Notes: generated by a model not told the origin, from the sequence alone. DNA of 64,000 bases from Kineothrix sp. IPX-CK (GCF_039134705.1 NZ_CP146256.1:1860001-1924000); one strand, 5' to 3'; shown: positions 52,522 through 60,633, counted from the stretch's first letter. Translations and numbers: made by a program.

Positions 52522-52773
52522 ATGGGGTTATTAGATGATTTAAAATTAATGCAATCTAAAGTAGATAAAATACCTAAGACACCAAGGTATATTGAAGTTA
52601 CAGAAAAAATATATAGATTAATTAAAAAAGCATCAGAAATAGATGAACTATTGTACGGAAAACCAAAATTCATTTATCCGTTTTGTGGAGTTACATTACG
52701 AGTGGTAACTTGTGATGATCAAAAACAATGGACAGAAGAGGAAATGGAAAGGCAGTTTAAAGTAGTATATTGA
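52522..52773 (+). CDS. Small hypothetical protein
   Basis: 83 residues from ATG 52522 (site GGAGAGG). Helical start (LDDLKLMQSKVDKIPKTP), then KPKFIYPFCGVTLRVV. Not recognised. Confidence 0.48.
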   Translation: MGLLDDLKLMQSKVDKIPKTPRYIEVTEKIYRLIKKASEIDELLYGKPKFIYPFCGVTLRVVTCDDQKQWTEEEMERQFKVVY

Positions 52774-52814
52774 CTAATTATAACTTTAACGGACGGGAAC
52801 CGGGAAGGGAAAAA

Positions 52815-53117
52815 ATGGAATATCGGTGTATAAAAGAATTGATATTAGAAAAATATGACGGGGATGGTTGTAGTATTTGTGGATATGGAACAGTTCCGAT
52901 TGGTTCAATTTGGTATGAAGATGATTCATCCAATATTCTTGGTGGCGAGATACATTTGGAGTGCAAAAGCGGAGCTGATGATTTTGGATGGATTGAAATA
53001 ACAGTGAAAAACTTAGCAGCCTATTTCGAATTAACAGATTGTGATGAACAGTGTAGAGAAGATGTTACAAGTTGTGAATATTGGGATACAGAAAAGTGTA
53101 AATTACATCAAACATAG
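52815..53117 (+). CDS. Small Cys-containing protein
   Basis: 100 residues from ATG 52815 (site GGGAAGGG); the longer frame from 52770 starts in the previous gene. A GCSICGYG pair and later Cys residues suggest metal binding. Unknown role. Confidence 0.48.
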   Translation: MEYRCIKELILEKYDGDGCSICGYGTVPIGSIWYEDDSSNILGGEIHLECKSGADDFGWIEITVKNLAAYFELTDCDEQCREDVTSCEYWDTEKCKLHQT

Positions 53118-53141
53118 AAATTATAAGAAGGGATAGTGTTT

Positions 53142-53435
53142 ATGGAAAAACAAGAAGCAGTGGAAATTTTGGAATATTATGAAAAACAGCCTTGGTTCTT
53201 TTCTAAAGATGCAAGTGCTTTAATTGCATTTAACATGGCAATTAGCGAGTTGAAGAAATCCATTCCGGTAGTGCCAGAAGATAAATATGTGAAAACATAT
53301 ATCTGTCCTCCGGATTGTGGTGGCGAGGAATTTGACAAATACGGATTTGTTCCTCATTGCCCTGTGTGTGGCGAGAAATTTGGAGATTTTGTTCCAAAAC
53401 TTTGTCCAGAATGTGGTAAGCCGATAATTCGTTAA
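53142..53435 (+). CDS. Double zinc-ribbon protein
   Basis: 97 residues from ATG 53142. C-terminal half has CPPDCGG, CPVCGEKFG and CPECGKP, a rubredoxin-type double zinc ribbon; N-terminal half helical. Could bind nucleic acid or protein. Otherwise unknown. Confidence 0.58.
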   Translation: MEKQEAVEILEYYEKQPWFFSKDASALIAFNMAISELKKSIPVVPEDKYVKTYICPPDCGGEEFDKYGFVPHCPVCGEKFGDFVPKLCPECGKPIIR

Positions 53436-53477
53436 ACTGAGAGTTAACGGCTGTGAGTCGGGGAAGGAAGATGGACT

Positions 53478-53801
53478 GTGCAAAAGTATGAAGTATCAAA
53501 CTGGGGGAATGAATACAGTGAGCAAAAATACCCGCTTCGTATAGATAAAGTTGAGTTTGTTAATTTTGCTGCGGCCAAATATCCTGACGGAGCAATTCAA
53601 ATATCATGCAAGACGGATGATGGACATTGGGTGTCTGGCTTTTTGAAGTGCTACCTCTCTAAAAAGGGGAAGTATGCTATTTGGGGCAAACATAGGATTT
53701 ACGAGGGTTATTGCGGAAGTGTTGAGCTTGTAGGTGTCCCATATGGGATGCGAGAAGGTCTGCAACCACTTGCTGATATGTATGGCTCTGTAATCGTGTA
53801 A
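53478..53801 (+). CDS. Small beta-rich protein
   Basis: 107 residues from GTG 53478 (site GGAAGGAAG). Strands throughout (KVEFVNFAAAKYPDGAIQISCK; GHWVSGFLKCYLSKKGKYAIWG). Not recognised. Confidence 0.48.
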   Translation: MQKYEVSNWGNEYSEQKYPLRIDKVEFVNFAAAKYPDGAIQISCKTDDGHWVSGFLKCYLSKKGKYAIWGKHRIYEGYCGSVELVGVPYGMREGLQPLADMYGSVIV

Positions 53802-53825
53802 ATTAAAATTTAGCGAGGTAAATTT

Positions 53826-54029
53826 ATGGGACTTATTGAAAAGAACGGAAAATATTATTGTCCTGCCTGCGGGAGCAGAAAAGTATATGTTGAAGTAAGC
53901 GTAGTCGCGCGTCAATCCCCAAATTCAAATAGAATCTATGGACACACAAGCAATATTGATAATTACTTTTGGGGAGCTGGTTGTGGTTGCGAAAAATGCG
54001 GTTGGACTGGCGGGGATGAAGATTATTAG
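53826..54029 (+). CDS. Zinc-ribbon protein
   Basis: 67 residues with CPACGSRKVYVEV and CGCEKCGWTG, two Cys pairs of a zinc ribbon. ATG after GCGAGG. May bind nucleic acid. Confidence 0.58.
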   Translation: MGLIEKNGKYYCPACGSRKVYVEVSVVARQSPNSNRIYGHTSNIDNYFWGAGCGCEKCGWTGGDEDY

Positions 54030-54059
54030 TTCAATAAATTAAAATTTAAGGAGAAAGAG

Positions 54060-54311
54060 ATGCCAAAAGGGAAATTTGAACTAAGTAAGAAACATCAAAA
54101 GCTCATAGATATTTCTGTTTCAATTCCTACGATACGAGATATGCAACGCGGTTCTTATCATTTAGGAGTACCAATTGCTCATCGGGAAAACGCAGAAGAA
54201 AGTTTGCTTTGCGCGCTTGAGATAATTTCAAAAGGAACCCAACTTGAAGATACTTGTGCAGAAATAATTGATAGGGCAAGAGAGATTTTTGAATATTACG
54301 AGACTCAATAA
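54060..54311 (+). CDS. Small helical protein
   Basis: 83 residues, ATG after AAGGAG. Helical with IPTIRDMQRGSYHLGVPIAHRENAEESLL. Function unknown. Confidence 0.48.
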   Translation: MPKGKFELSKKHQKLIDISVSIPTIRDMQRGSYHLGVPIAHRENAEESLLCALEIISKGTQLEDTCAEIIDRAREIFEYYETQ

Positions 54312-54428
54312 CCTGAAAGTTAAAAGAAATTGAATTTAAGTAAGAAATGCAAAATTCAAAGGAATTCTTCTTTTGTAATAGAGAATTAAATAGTGTAACA
54401 ACTATTAATTTTTAAAAGGAGAAGAACT

Positions 54429-55184
54429 TTGATTAGAACTGAAGAATACATAGGATTAGAAGGGTTTAATAATTTTGGAACGCCGATGAAGATTATCGCA
54501 GCAAGAAAGAAAAGTGATATTGACGTACAATTTTTAGACGAACATGGTTATATTTGGAGACATAACATGTATAGGAATTTTATAAAAGGAGAAATTAAAA
54601 ATCCTTACGATAAGTCAATATGTGGTATTGGATATCTCGGAGATGGTGATTATGTTTGCTGGAAGAATGGGAAACATACTGAAGAATATGTTGTATGGAA
54701 AAATATGATAGTAAGGTGTTATTACGAAAAAGAAAAAGAGCTTCATCCAACGTATTTTGAGGCTTGTAGTGTTTGTAATGAATGGCTGTGTTTTCAGAAT
54801 TTTGCTAAGTGGTATAACAAAAACAAATACAGTGTTAGGGGAAGACTACATTTAGATAAAGATATATTATATCCTGAATGTAAAGAATATAATCCAGACT
54901 CCTGCCTGTTGGTACCACAGAGAATAAATATGTTATTTGTAGCTCATTCTCCAAACAGATATGGCTTGCCAGAGGGAATTTCAAAAACAGCAACGGGTTA
55001 TGGAGTGTCTTATCAAGGTAAATCATATGGTGTTGGCAAGAATCTTTTTGAGGCTTGTGAGAAATATAAGAAAATTAAAGAGAAAGTAATAAAAGAAATA
55101 GCAAATGAGTACAAAGAGATTATGCCAGACATTGTTTATGATGCATTACTTAGTTATAAGGTAACGATCAATAATGTAGCATAA
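54429..55184 (+). CDS. Free-standing HNH-type homing endonuclease with AP2-like end (paralogue of 31300)
   Basis: 251 residues from TTG 54429 (site AAAAGGAG). It shares the order of the 31300 protein: FIKGEIKNPYDKS, VVWKNMIVRCYYE, VCNEWLCFQNFAKWYNKNK, HLDKDILYPE, CLLVPQRINMLF and an AP2-like GISKTATGYGVSYQGKSYG. The core residues agree with active members. Two such genes in one phage suggest the family is spreading within this phage lineage. Confidence 0.75.
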   Translation: MIRTEEYIGLEGFNNFGTPMKIIAARKKSDIDVQFLDEHGYIWRHNMYRNFIKGEIKNPYDKSICGIGYLGDGDYVCWKNGKHTEEYVVWKNMIVRCYYEKEKELHPTYFEACSVCNEWLCFQNFAKWYNKNKYSVRGRLHLDKDILYPECKEYNPDSCLLVPQRINMLFVAHSPNRYGLPEGISKTATGYGVSYQGKSYGVGKNLFEACEKYKKIKEKVIKEIANEYKEIMPDIVYDALLSYKVTINNVA

Positions 55185-55228
55185 TCCCAACAAACGAATA
55201 TTTCCTATTAGATTGAGAGGTAAATTTA

Positions 55229-55477
55229 GTGGCAACACATTGTATCAAAGACAAAATAATTTGTATATATAAAGAAGAATGTTCCGGTTACTCAATTTGG
55301 GTCGGGGATGGTAAACATAGCGATTGTATCAGTTGCAGAAATAACGCATATGAAGGATATAAAAAGAAGAATTTTTATAAACCCAAAGTGAGTGAGGTAA
55401 TTAGTAAGATAATTTTAGGTATTATATTATTTGGCGGGTTATTCTGGTCTTTTACCAGGTACATAATACTATGGTGA
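55229..55477 (+). CDS. Small Cys-rich membrane protein
   Basis: 82 residues from GTG 55229 (site GAGAGG). Five Cys in the first 45 residues (CIKDKIICIYKEECSGY; CISC) and a C-terminal membrane helix (IILGIILFGGLFWSF). Possibly a zinc domain on a membrane anchor. Function unknown. Confidence 0.5.
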   Translation: MATHCIKDKIICIYKEECSGYSIWVGDGKHSDCISCRNNAYEGYKKKNFYKPKVSEVISKIILGIILFGGLFWSFTRYIILW

Positions 55478-55515
55478 GAACAGATAAAAACTTAATTTTA
55501 AAGGAGAATGTTTAA

Positions 55516-55773
55516 ATGCTAGATCAAATTAATATAGAAGTTATAGAAATTTTTGAACATTTTAAAAGTAATTTAGATAATTCAGTTAACGGATTATATA
55601 ATATTAAAATTAATGGTAATAAAGCAATTATTTTTAGAAATGGAGATTCATGGGGAGTTTTGGCTCATTATCTTGGAGAACCAGTAAATAAATGCATGGG
55701 AATTTTAAGAGAAGATAGGATTGAATTAATTGAAGAAGCAATTAAAAGAAAGCTTAATACTAATAATAATTAA
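55516..55773 (+). CDS. Small hypothetical protein
   Basis: 85 residues, ATG after AAAGGAG. Acidic, IEVIEIFEHFKSNLDNSVNG, then strands. Not recognised; it lies just upstream of the DGR target gene. Confidence 0.45.
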   Translation: MLDQINIEVIEIFEHFKSNLDNSVNGLYNIKINGNKAIIFRNGDSWGVLAHYLGEPVNKCMGILREDRIELIEEAIKRKLNTNNN

Positions 55774-55839
55774 GTCCGAAGAAATCAGGATTTCGTTTGG
55801 AGAATATAAAAATAAAAGATAAAGAAAAAGGAGAAAAAT

Positions 55840-56463
55840 ATGCAGATTACAGTAAATGAAACAGATATGAAGATTGAGGGCAACCGGTTGGTTATTAATA
55901 TTAATTCAGACTTGGGAAAGGTTTTGGGATTAAATAAGGTAGTTCTTTCATCGGTAAAACCAGGAGATATTATCAATGATAAATACATAGTGTTGGAACA
56001 TTTTGAGTCCGGAGCTACGGCAGTAATAAGAAAAGAATTATTAGAAAAAACTATGGATTTTGGTGATTCTAATAATGATTGGAGAAGCAGCAATGTAAGA
56101 AATTATCTTAACAATGAATATCTGAAGGATGTTGAAAAAGAATTTGGAGCAGATAGTATCGTGGAACATATGGTGGACTTGCTATCTATGGATGGATTAG
56201 ATGATTACGGTTCAAGCAGAGATAAGATTAGTCTTTTGACTATAGATCAGTATCGAAAATATAGAAAAATTCTCGGTGATAATATGAAAAATTGGTGGTG
56301 GCTGGCTACACCCGATAGTACACCTTCAGGATGGTCGACCGGTTATGTTCGGTGTGTCGACTCTAGTGGCGGTGTGTGCTACGACGGCTATATTTGTGAC
56401 GGTGGCGTGCGTCCGTTTTTTATCCTTAAATCTTCAATCTTTGTATCTTCGCCAAGAGACTAA
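55840..56463 (+). CDS. DUF6273-like variable protein, probable DGR target
   Basis: 207 residues, ATG after AAAGGAG. N-terminal half is DUF6273-like (VKPGDIINDKYIVLE, NDWRSSNVRNYLNNEYL, SLLTIDQYRKYRKIL), and the end is a C-type-lectin-like ligand-binding segment WWWLATP...GGVRPFFIL, the usual place for the variable region of diversity-generating retroelements. Many codons there are NNY types (TAC GAC GGC, TGT GAC) as expected after adenine mutagenesis. A hairpin and an avd-like remnant follow. It could be a displayed or secreted binding protein. Confidence 0.72.
   Translation: MQITVNETDMKIEGNRLVININSDLGKVLGLNKVVLSSVKPGDIINDKYIVLEHFESGATAVIRKELLEKTMDFGDSNNDWRSSNVRNYLNNEYLKDVEKEFGADSIVEHMVDLLSMDGLDDYGSSRDKISLLTIDQYRKYRKILGDNMKNWWWLATPDSTPSGWSTGYVRCVDSSGGVCYDGYICDGGVRPFFILKSSIFVSSPRD
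56330..56460 (+). other. Putative DGR variable region
   Basis: The last 130 nt of the DUF6273-like gene, from the segment after WWWLATPDS to the stop. It is clearly richer in G and C than the AT-rich neighbours, which is unusual here. No matching template repeat is visible elsewhere in the window. Boundaries are approximate. Confidence 0.5.
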
Positions 56464-56465
56464 GG

Positions 56466-56513
56466 GGTTGCCAACACTCAGGGTATGGGCGTAAGCCCTA
56501 CCCGTGAGCAACC
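56466..56513 (+). repeat. Composite hairpin with GNRA loop right after the variable gene (IMH-like)
   Basis: GGGTA-T-GGGC/GCCC-TACCC (56481-56503) forms a 9-bp stem with one bulge and a GTAA tetraloop; it is extended by CTCA/TGAG and GGTTG/CAACC outer pairs. It starts 2 nt after the stop codon. In DGRs a short hairpin with a GNRA-type loop directly downstream of VR is needed for mutagenic homing. Confidence 0.7.
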
Positions 56514-56541
56514 ACTGTCCTAGCGACTGAAAGGAGCATAA

Positions 56542-56691
56542 CTGTCAAGCAAATCAAAGCTAGATGTTATTGTAAAAGCTATAAATCTTATGGAATATAC
56601 TATGACAATTACATCGAATAGAAAAAGATATCCAGTTAAACATCTAACACTGGTAAAACGTATTCAAGAGCGTTGTATGGATATTTATTGA
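56542..56691 (+). pseudogene. Truncated avd-like gene (DGR accessory protein remnant)
   Basis: Reading from CTG 56542 (AAGGAG 5 nt upstream) gives 49 residues with LDVIVKAINLMEYTMTITSN, KRYPVKHLTLVKRIQERCMD and a stop (TGA 56689) where a full Avd would continue for another 70 or more residues. These features (EYT..IT.N..R.P, LV.RIQ...DIY) match the N-terminal half of the four-helix Avd proteins. No ATG starts it and the end is missing, so I call it a decayed avd. The next gene (56743) lies in the same frame after the stop. Confidence 0.62.
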
Positions 56692-56742
56692 TGGCTTATT
56701 TGTAAAATGAATCAACGATTTCTTTGGTATAGGAGTAGACTA

Positions 56743-56958
56743 ATGGATAATTTCTATAATGATGACATTATATTAACAAGAGAAGCGACTATAAAGTTGT
56801 TGGAATCGTTAACTGGATGTGACAAGGAATTTTTAGAAGTTAGAAATAATTATTTAAATGAGATACGCGAAAAATACTCTTTTAGACAAGAAGGAGAGTG
56901 TCTAATAGTTAATATTCCAGACCTAGATTTGGCACATTTGGAGAGTGATAAAAAATGA
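56743..56958 (+). CDS. Small hypothetical protein
   Basis: 71 residues from ATG 56743 (site TAGGAG); a start at 56707 is possible. Acidic, helical (DDIILTREATIKLLESLTGCDKEFLEVRN). Not recognised; lies directly after the avd remnant. Confidence 0.45.
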   Translation: MDNFYNDDIILTREATIKLLESLTGCDKEFLEVRNNYLNEIREKYSFRQEGECLIVNIPDLDLAHLESDKK

Positions 56959-56976
56959 TGATAGGAAACGGTATAG

Positions 56977-57108
56977 ATGCCTTTTTGGTATGATTACGAG
57001 AAATATGGTTATACAGATGATGATTTTCAAGACAATGTTGTAGCTGATGTGACATATGAAGAAGTTGTTGAGTCTAAGCGTTTGACTAAGGTAGAGAAAG
57101 TAGAATGA
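56977..57108 (+). CDS. Small acidic protein
   Basis: 43 residues from ATG 56977, start MPFWYDYEKYGYTDDDF. The ribosome site is poor (GAAACGG), so it may be weakly made. Its stop overlaps the next start (ATGA). Confidence 0.4.
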   Translation: MPFWYDYEKYGYTDDDFQDNVVADVTYEEVVESKRLTKVEKVE

Positions 57109-57293
57109 TAGGAACAATTATGATAGATTCAGATTTGAATAGGATCAGAGATATTCTTAACAATATGACACCAAAGGAGTTTGACAATATGCTTGAAGAT
57201 TGTGGGATTAATGAGACAAAGCCGTCACATGAATCGGATTATGTTTTATGTATGTTAGGTGAATTAACAATAAGAGAGGAGACGGAATGCTAG
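57105..57293 (+). CDS. Small helical protein
   Basis: 62 residues, ATG overlapping the previous stop. LNRIRDILNNMTPKEFDNMLEDCGI; soluble. Overlaps the next gene by 7 nt. Confidence 0.45.
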   Translation: MIGTIMIDSDLNRIRDILNNMTPKEFDNMLEDCGINETKPSHESDYVLCMLGELTIREETEC

Positions 57294-57403
57294 GGATTAT
57301 ACAATATATTTTTTCATCAACCGATGTTTTCCTTATGACGCTTGTATTGATTTATATAGTAGGATATTCCATATCAATGATTGTAAAAGCATTTAATAAA
57401 TAA
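57287..57403 (+). CDS. Single-pass membrane peptide
   Basis: 38 residues with one hydrophobic helix (VFLMTLVLIYIVGYSISMIV). ATG after GAGGAG. Small membrane peptides in phages can be holin-like or regulatory; not enough to say. Confidence 0.45.
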   Translation: MLGIIQYIFSSTDVFLMTLVLIYIVGYSISMIVKAFNK

Positions 57404-57427
57404 AATTATATAGAAATGCGAGAGAAG

Positions 57428-58255
57428 TCATCTCTCGCAGCAAGAACACTTTATCAAGTCTTTTGGTGGATCAGTTTTAAACAAATTATATATATGGGGA
57501 AGTGAAAGTACAAACGAAGTAGCACATAAAACAAATATTACTATTGAATCTAAATTCATTAAAATACTATCATTTGGTATTCCAAAATAGTTGTTATTAG
57601 CATAATTTGCAGATTGAACAAAAGCATTAGGAAATAAAAAAATTGTAAATACAATGAAAATAAAGCTTGTAATTTTTTTTGATAGTATTTTTTTAATATA
57701 TTTATTTTGAATTAACCAAGAAACAACACCTTTGCGTTGCCCTACATAAGTGGTTTTTCTACCATCTTTTAACTTGCATCCTACTAAAATATCATCATTA
57801 GTACCCGTATGAATTATTCTTATTGCAATACCATTATTTTTACTTAGATAGTCAAAATCAGCAATAATTTTATTTTCACTTTGAGTTAAATTAAAGTTAT
57901 TAGACAGTTCGTTTTCGTGAATAATTTGATATTCCAATAATTTCGATTGGTTAGTAACATAAACAGTTAGTGGCGATGATGGTGCAACATCAAGACGGTT
58001 AATTACCTCTTTTCCATTGCTCCAAATTAACAAATCTGTTATTGAAATTGAATCTAACTTTTTGTCTTTGTACATAAAATTTATGTTATTAATTGAAGAA
58101 TAATCGTTTTTAATTGAAACACATGTGGTATTACTCGTATATGATATTTGTCGAAATTTTCGACCAACATAATAAAAATATATAGATAATATAAGTCCGA
58201 GTATACCCAAGAGAGTGCTAATAAAGAACTCGGTATTGTAAAAAAGTGTTTTCAT
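57428..58255 (-). CDS. Leftward three-helix membrane protein, probable moron
   Basis: 275 residues from ATG 58255 (site AAGGGG). One N-terminal transmembrane helix (TLLGILGLILSIYFYYVG), about 150 residues of beta-rich domain, then two further membrane helices (SFIFIVFTIFLFPNAFV; IVIFVLCATSFVLSL) and a CSCC end. Opposite strand to its neighbours, own promoter, so a lysogenic conversion or superinfection-exclusion gene is likely. No family recognised. Confidence 0.55.
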   Translation of the reverse strand: MKTLFYNTEFFISTLLGILGLILSIYFYYVGRKFRQISYTSNTTCVSIKNDYSSINNINFMYKDKKLDSISITDLLIWSNGKEVINRLDVAPSSPLTVYVTNQSKLLEYQIIHENELSNNFNLTQSENKIIADFDYLSKNNGIAIRIIHTGTNDDILVGCKLKDGRKTTYVGQRKGVVSWLIQNKYIKKILSKKITSFIFIVFTIFLFPNAFVQSANYANNNYFGIPNDSILMNLDSIVIFVLCATSFVLSLPHIYNLFKTDPPKDLIKCSCCER

Positions 58256-58275
58256 CTTAATCCCCTTAAACATAA

Positions 58276-58304
58276 TATTAATATTAGAATAACATATTGA
58301 GTGA
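58276..58304 (-). promoter_or_regulatory. Promoter for the leftward membrane gene
   Basis: On the minus strand TTGATA, 17-nt spacer, TATTCT, about 25 nt upstream of the ribosome site. Confidence 0.5.
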
Positions 58305-58333
58305 AAACTATCAATGATATGAGGTGTAATTTG

Positions 58334-58426
58334 ATGAATAATGGAGAAATAAGTAATGGTTTTATATTGAGCTTATTTGTGTTAATAGTAGGCATAATTA
58401 TTGTAGGGATTCTTTTGTTTGTTTAA
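58334..58426 (+). CDS. Single-pass membrane peptide
   Basis: 30 residues, one hydrophobic helix (FILSLFVLIVGIIIVGILLFV). ATG after GAGGTG. Could be a toxin-like or holin-like peptide; short length makes it tentative. Confidence 0.38.
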   Translation: MNNGEISNGFILSLFVLIVGIIIVGILLFV

Positions 58427-58457
58427 ATGTTAGAAAATAGAATAGAAAGGATGAGTT

Positions 58458-58652
58458 ATGAAGTATGTAATTGTTTGTCCTAGATGTGGAAATAGCGAAA
58501 TATCTATGGACAAGAGTATGATCGGATTATTTGAGTGTAACAAATGTAAGAATGTATTTGATACTTATAGTGGAAATTTTGGTTTTAATGATATTGTTAG
58601 TGATGAAAAGAGAATAAATAAAAGAACAGCCTGTGTAAGTTTGGCGACCTGA
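58458..58652 (+). CDS. Zinc-ribbon protein
   Basis: 64 residues with CPRCGNSEI and CNKCKNVF, a classic zinc ribbon. ATG after GAAAGG. Probably nucleic acid binding. Confidence 0.58.
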   Translation: MKYVIVCPRCGNSEISMDKSMIGLFECNKCKNVFDTYSGNFGFNDIVSDEKRINKRTACVSLAT

Positions 58653-58938
58653 CAGACTGTTCTCGTAACACAACTAGAGATAATTCTGAGTTGATATTCT
58701 ATATTATATCAATTCTGAAATGGCTTAGTCAAGCCGAGATTATCCTAAAATAAGTATTCCAAAAGAGTAATCAATTGGATAGAGGGCAGGATTCTTGTCC
58801 AGTAAACCTTAGTTGGCTTTACAAACTTAGAAGTTCTAGGATGAATTAATGCTTTCAAGTCCAAAAATAGAGAAATAAAAATTATAGGAGGAAAGAGGTT
58901 TGGTATACCACTAAGTTGCAACTTACTCCTTATACATA
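58653..58938 (+). other. 280-bp gap before the methyltransferase cluster
   Basis: No gene. GGCTT/AAGCC and a TTGATA..TATCAA pair are visible, and a GGAGGAAAGAGG site lies 40 nt upstream of the methyltransferase ATG, unusually far. It may hold a regulated leader. Confidence 0.35.
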
Positions 58939-59442
58939 ATGGAAATAAACAGAGTTTGGCAAATGCCAAATAAAAATACATTTTCTATCAAGCCAATAAG
59001 AGAATTAATACATAAATATGCTAATGGAAAAATTATTGATCCATTTGCAAACGGAAATCAGATAGCAACCGTCACTAATGATTTAGACACTCAATACGAT
59101 ACTGATTATCACATGGATGCCTTAGACTTTCTAAAAATGTTTGATAATAATTCTATAGATACAGTATTGTATGACCCACCGTACTCGCCAAGACAAATAA
59201 GTGAGTGTTATAAAAATTTAGGACAAACAGTTAATATGCAAACTACTCAGGCTTCTTACTGGTCTAAACAAAAAGAAGAAATTGGTAGAATTGTTAAGAA
59301 GGATGGAGTCGTTATTACTTGTAGTTGGAATAGCGGCGGAATTGGCAAAAAGTATGGATTTAAAATAGAAGAAATTCTTTTAGTCCCACATGGTGGCTGG
59401 CATAACGACACGATTGTGGTAGTTGAAAGAAATGTAACATGA
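58939..59442 (+). CDS. Adenine-specific DNA methyltransferase-like protein
   Basis: 167 residues. IIDPFANGN resembles the AdoMet-binding DPFxGxG strand and LYDPPYSPRQ is the catalytic DPPY motif of N6-adenine methyltransferases, in a permuted order with a short target region. The end (HGGWHNDTIVVVER) is the usual closing strand. It would methylate phage DNA against host restriction. ATG 58939 has no close ribosome site. Confidence 0.7.
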   Translation: MEINRVWQMPNKNTFSIKPIRELIHKYANGKIIDPFANGNQIATVTNDLDTQYDTDYHMDALDFLKMFDNNSIDTVLYDPPYSPRQISECYKNLGQTVNMQTTQASYWSKQKEEIGRIVKKDGVVITCSWNSGGIGKKYGFKIEEILLVPHGGWHNDTIVVVERNVT

Positions 59443-59478
59443 AAGACTGAATTCATCGGTTGAGATGAGGTTATTTTA

Positions 59479-59580
59479 ATGGAACGTGGTAAGAGAGTAG
59501 AGATTAATCCTGTAGACGATGCTGCATTAATATATACTTCGTCTGCACAAGAAAAATATAATGATTTTTCAGAGAAATGA
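59479..59580 (+). CDS. Tiny hypothetical protein
   Basis: 33 residues, ATG after GAGG. Its stop overlaps the following ATG (ATGA). Charged; unknown. Confidence 0.38.
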   Translation: MERGKRVEINPVDDAALIYTSSAQEKYNDFSEK

Positions 59581-59741
59581 TAAAACACCCTCACAAATTA
59601 TATGAGTACCATACGGGAACTAAATTGTCACCATTGAAAAGAATATATATGGATGCCAAATGTAAGTTTGTAAAGAGTAGTTGCGAAAAACAACAGAAAG
59701 CAATCAATAAGGCTATAAAGCCGTTTATAAGAAAAAAATAA
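59577..59741 (+). CDS. Small basic protein
   Basis: 54 residues, strongly basic (KCKFVKSSCEKQQKAINKAIKPFIRKK), ATG coupled to the previous gene. Possibly nucleic acid binding. Confidence 0.42.
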   Translation: MIKHPHKLYEYHTGTKLSPLKRIYMDAKCKFVKSSCEKQQKAINKAIKPFIRKK

Positions 59742-59819
59742 TCAATAAGAAAGGAAAATAATTTATTCACCGGTGGAGCTGCGCAGCGATAGATTTGGTG
59801 AATTAAAATAGGATTAAAC

Positions 59820-60377
59820 ATAGGATATTTAACTTCTGATATAGAAGATAATGAATTATTTTCTCCTTATTACATAGTAGATCACATCATTAAATATTTA
59901 CCTAAAGATAAGATTATTTGGTGTCCATTTGACGAAGAGTGGTCTGCATTTTATCGAAGATTAGATGAAGAAGGGTTTAGCGTTGTAAGAAGTTGTTTGA
60001 TGGAAGGACAAAATTTCTTTGAGTATGAGCCAGATGAGTGGGATATTATCGTTTCCAATCCACCATTTTCAGTAAAGGATAAAGTTTTGGAACGATTATA
60101 CTCCTTTAATAAACCGTTTGCAATATTGCTTCCACTCAATTCCTTACAAGGAAAACAAAGATATAAATATTTCAAAGAAGGCATTCAGATTCTTAGTTTT
60201 GATGCGAGAGTTAGCTATCACGATAAAGAACATATGGATAGCGTAGTAAAAGGAAGTCCGTTTGCAACAGCTTATTTCTGTAGAGATTTACTTTCAAAGG
60301 ATCTTATTATTGAAAAGTTGATTACATATGAAAGACCGTTGATTTATGGAGGTATACAAAATGTCAAACTCAGGTAA
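59820..60377 (+). CDS. Phage DNA N6-adenine methyltransferase-like protein with unusual start
   Basis: 185 codons. GYLTSDIEDNELFSPYYIVDHIIKYLPKDKIIWCPFDEEWSAFY and VSNPPFSVKDKVLERL (NPPF catalytic motif) match a family of small phage adenine methylases. The frame has no ATG/GTG/TTG until TTG 59994, which would delete the AdoMet-binding part; ATA 59820 follows ATAGGA by 6 nt, and the frame is closed by TGA at 59799. So either AUA is used or the gene is damaged. The NPPF core is intact. Confidence 0.6.
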   Translation: MGYLTSDIEDNELFSPYYIVDHIIKYLPKDKIIWCPFDEEWSAFYRRLDEEGFSVVRSCLMEGQNFFEYEPDEWDIIVSNPPFSVKDKVLERLYSFNKPFAILLPLNSLQGKQRYKYFKEGIQILSFDARVSYHDKEHMDSVVKGSPFATAYFCRDLLSKDLIIEKLITYERPLIYGGIQNVKLR

Positions 60378-60585
60378 ATGGTATGCATGTAAAAAAGATT
60401 TTTCAGTGCCATTATTAAATCATAAGAATAGTAAAATTTCTGATTTTGTAATTGAACACAATAGTTTTTGGTGGACTGATTCAAATGATAAACCGCAAGT
60501 AGGAAATGTTATATTAAACACTCCTACGATGACGGTTGAAATTAGTGAAAAGCTATTATTGGAGTGTTTTACAGATGTGACGTAG
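60361..60585 (+). CDS. Small hypothetical protein
   Basis: 74 residues from ATG 60361 (site TGGAGG), overlapping the methylase by 17 nt. Beta-rich (KWYACKKDFSVPLLNHK; HNSFWWTDSNDKPQVGN). Not recognised. Confidence 0.48.
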   Translation: MSNSGKWYACKKDFSVPLLNHKNSKISDFVIEHNSFWWTDSNDKPQVGNVILNTPTMTVEISEKLLLECFTDVT

Positions 60586-60633
60586 ATTGAAATGAAATTT
60601 TAGTTTCAAAGGAAAGTTAAGAGGTGTAGTGGT

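Noticed and set aside
58780..58870. tRNA-like words (CAATTGGATAGAGGGCAGGA, GTTCTAGGAT)
   Set aside because: A D-arm-like and T-arm-like piece can be seen, but no acceptor stem or consistent anticodon arm forms, so I do not call a tRNA or tRNA remnant.
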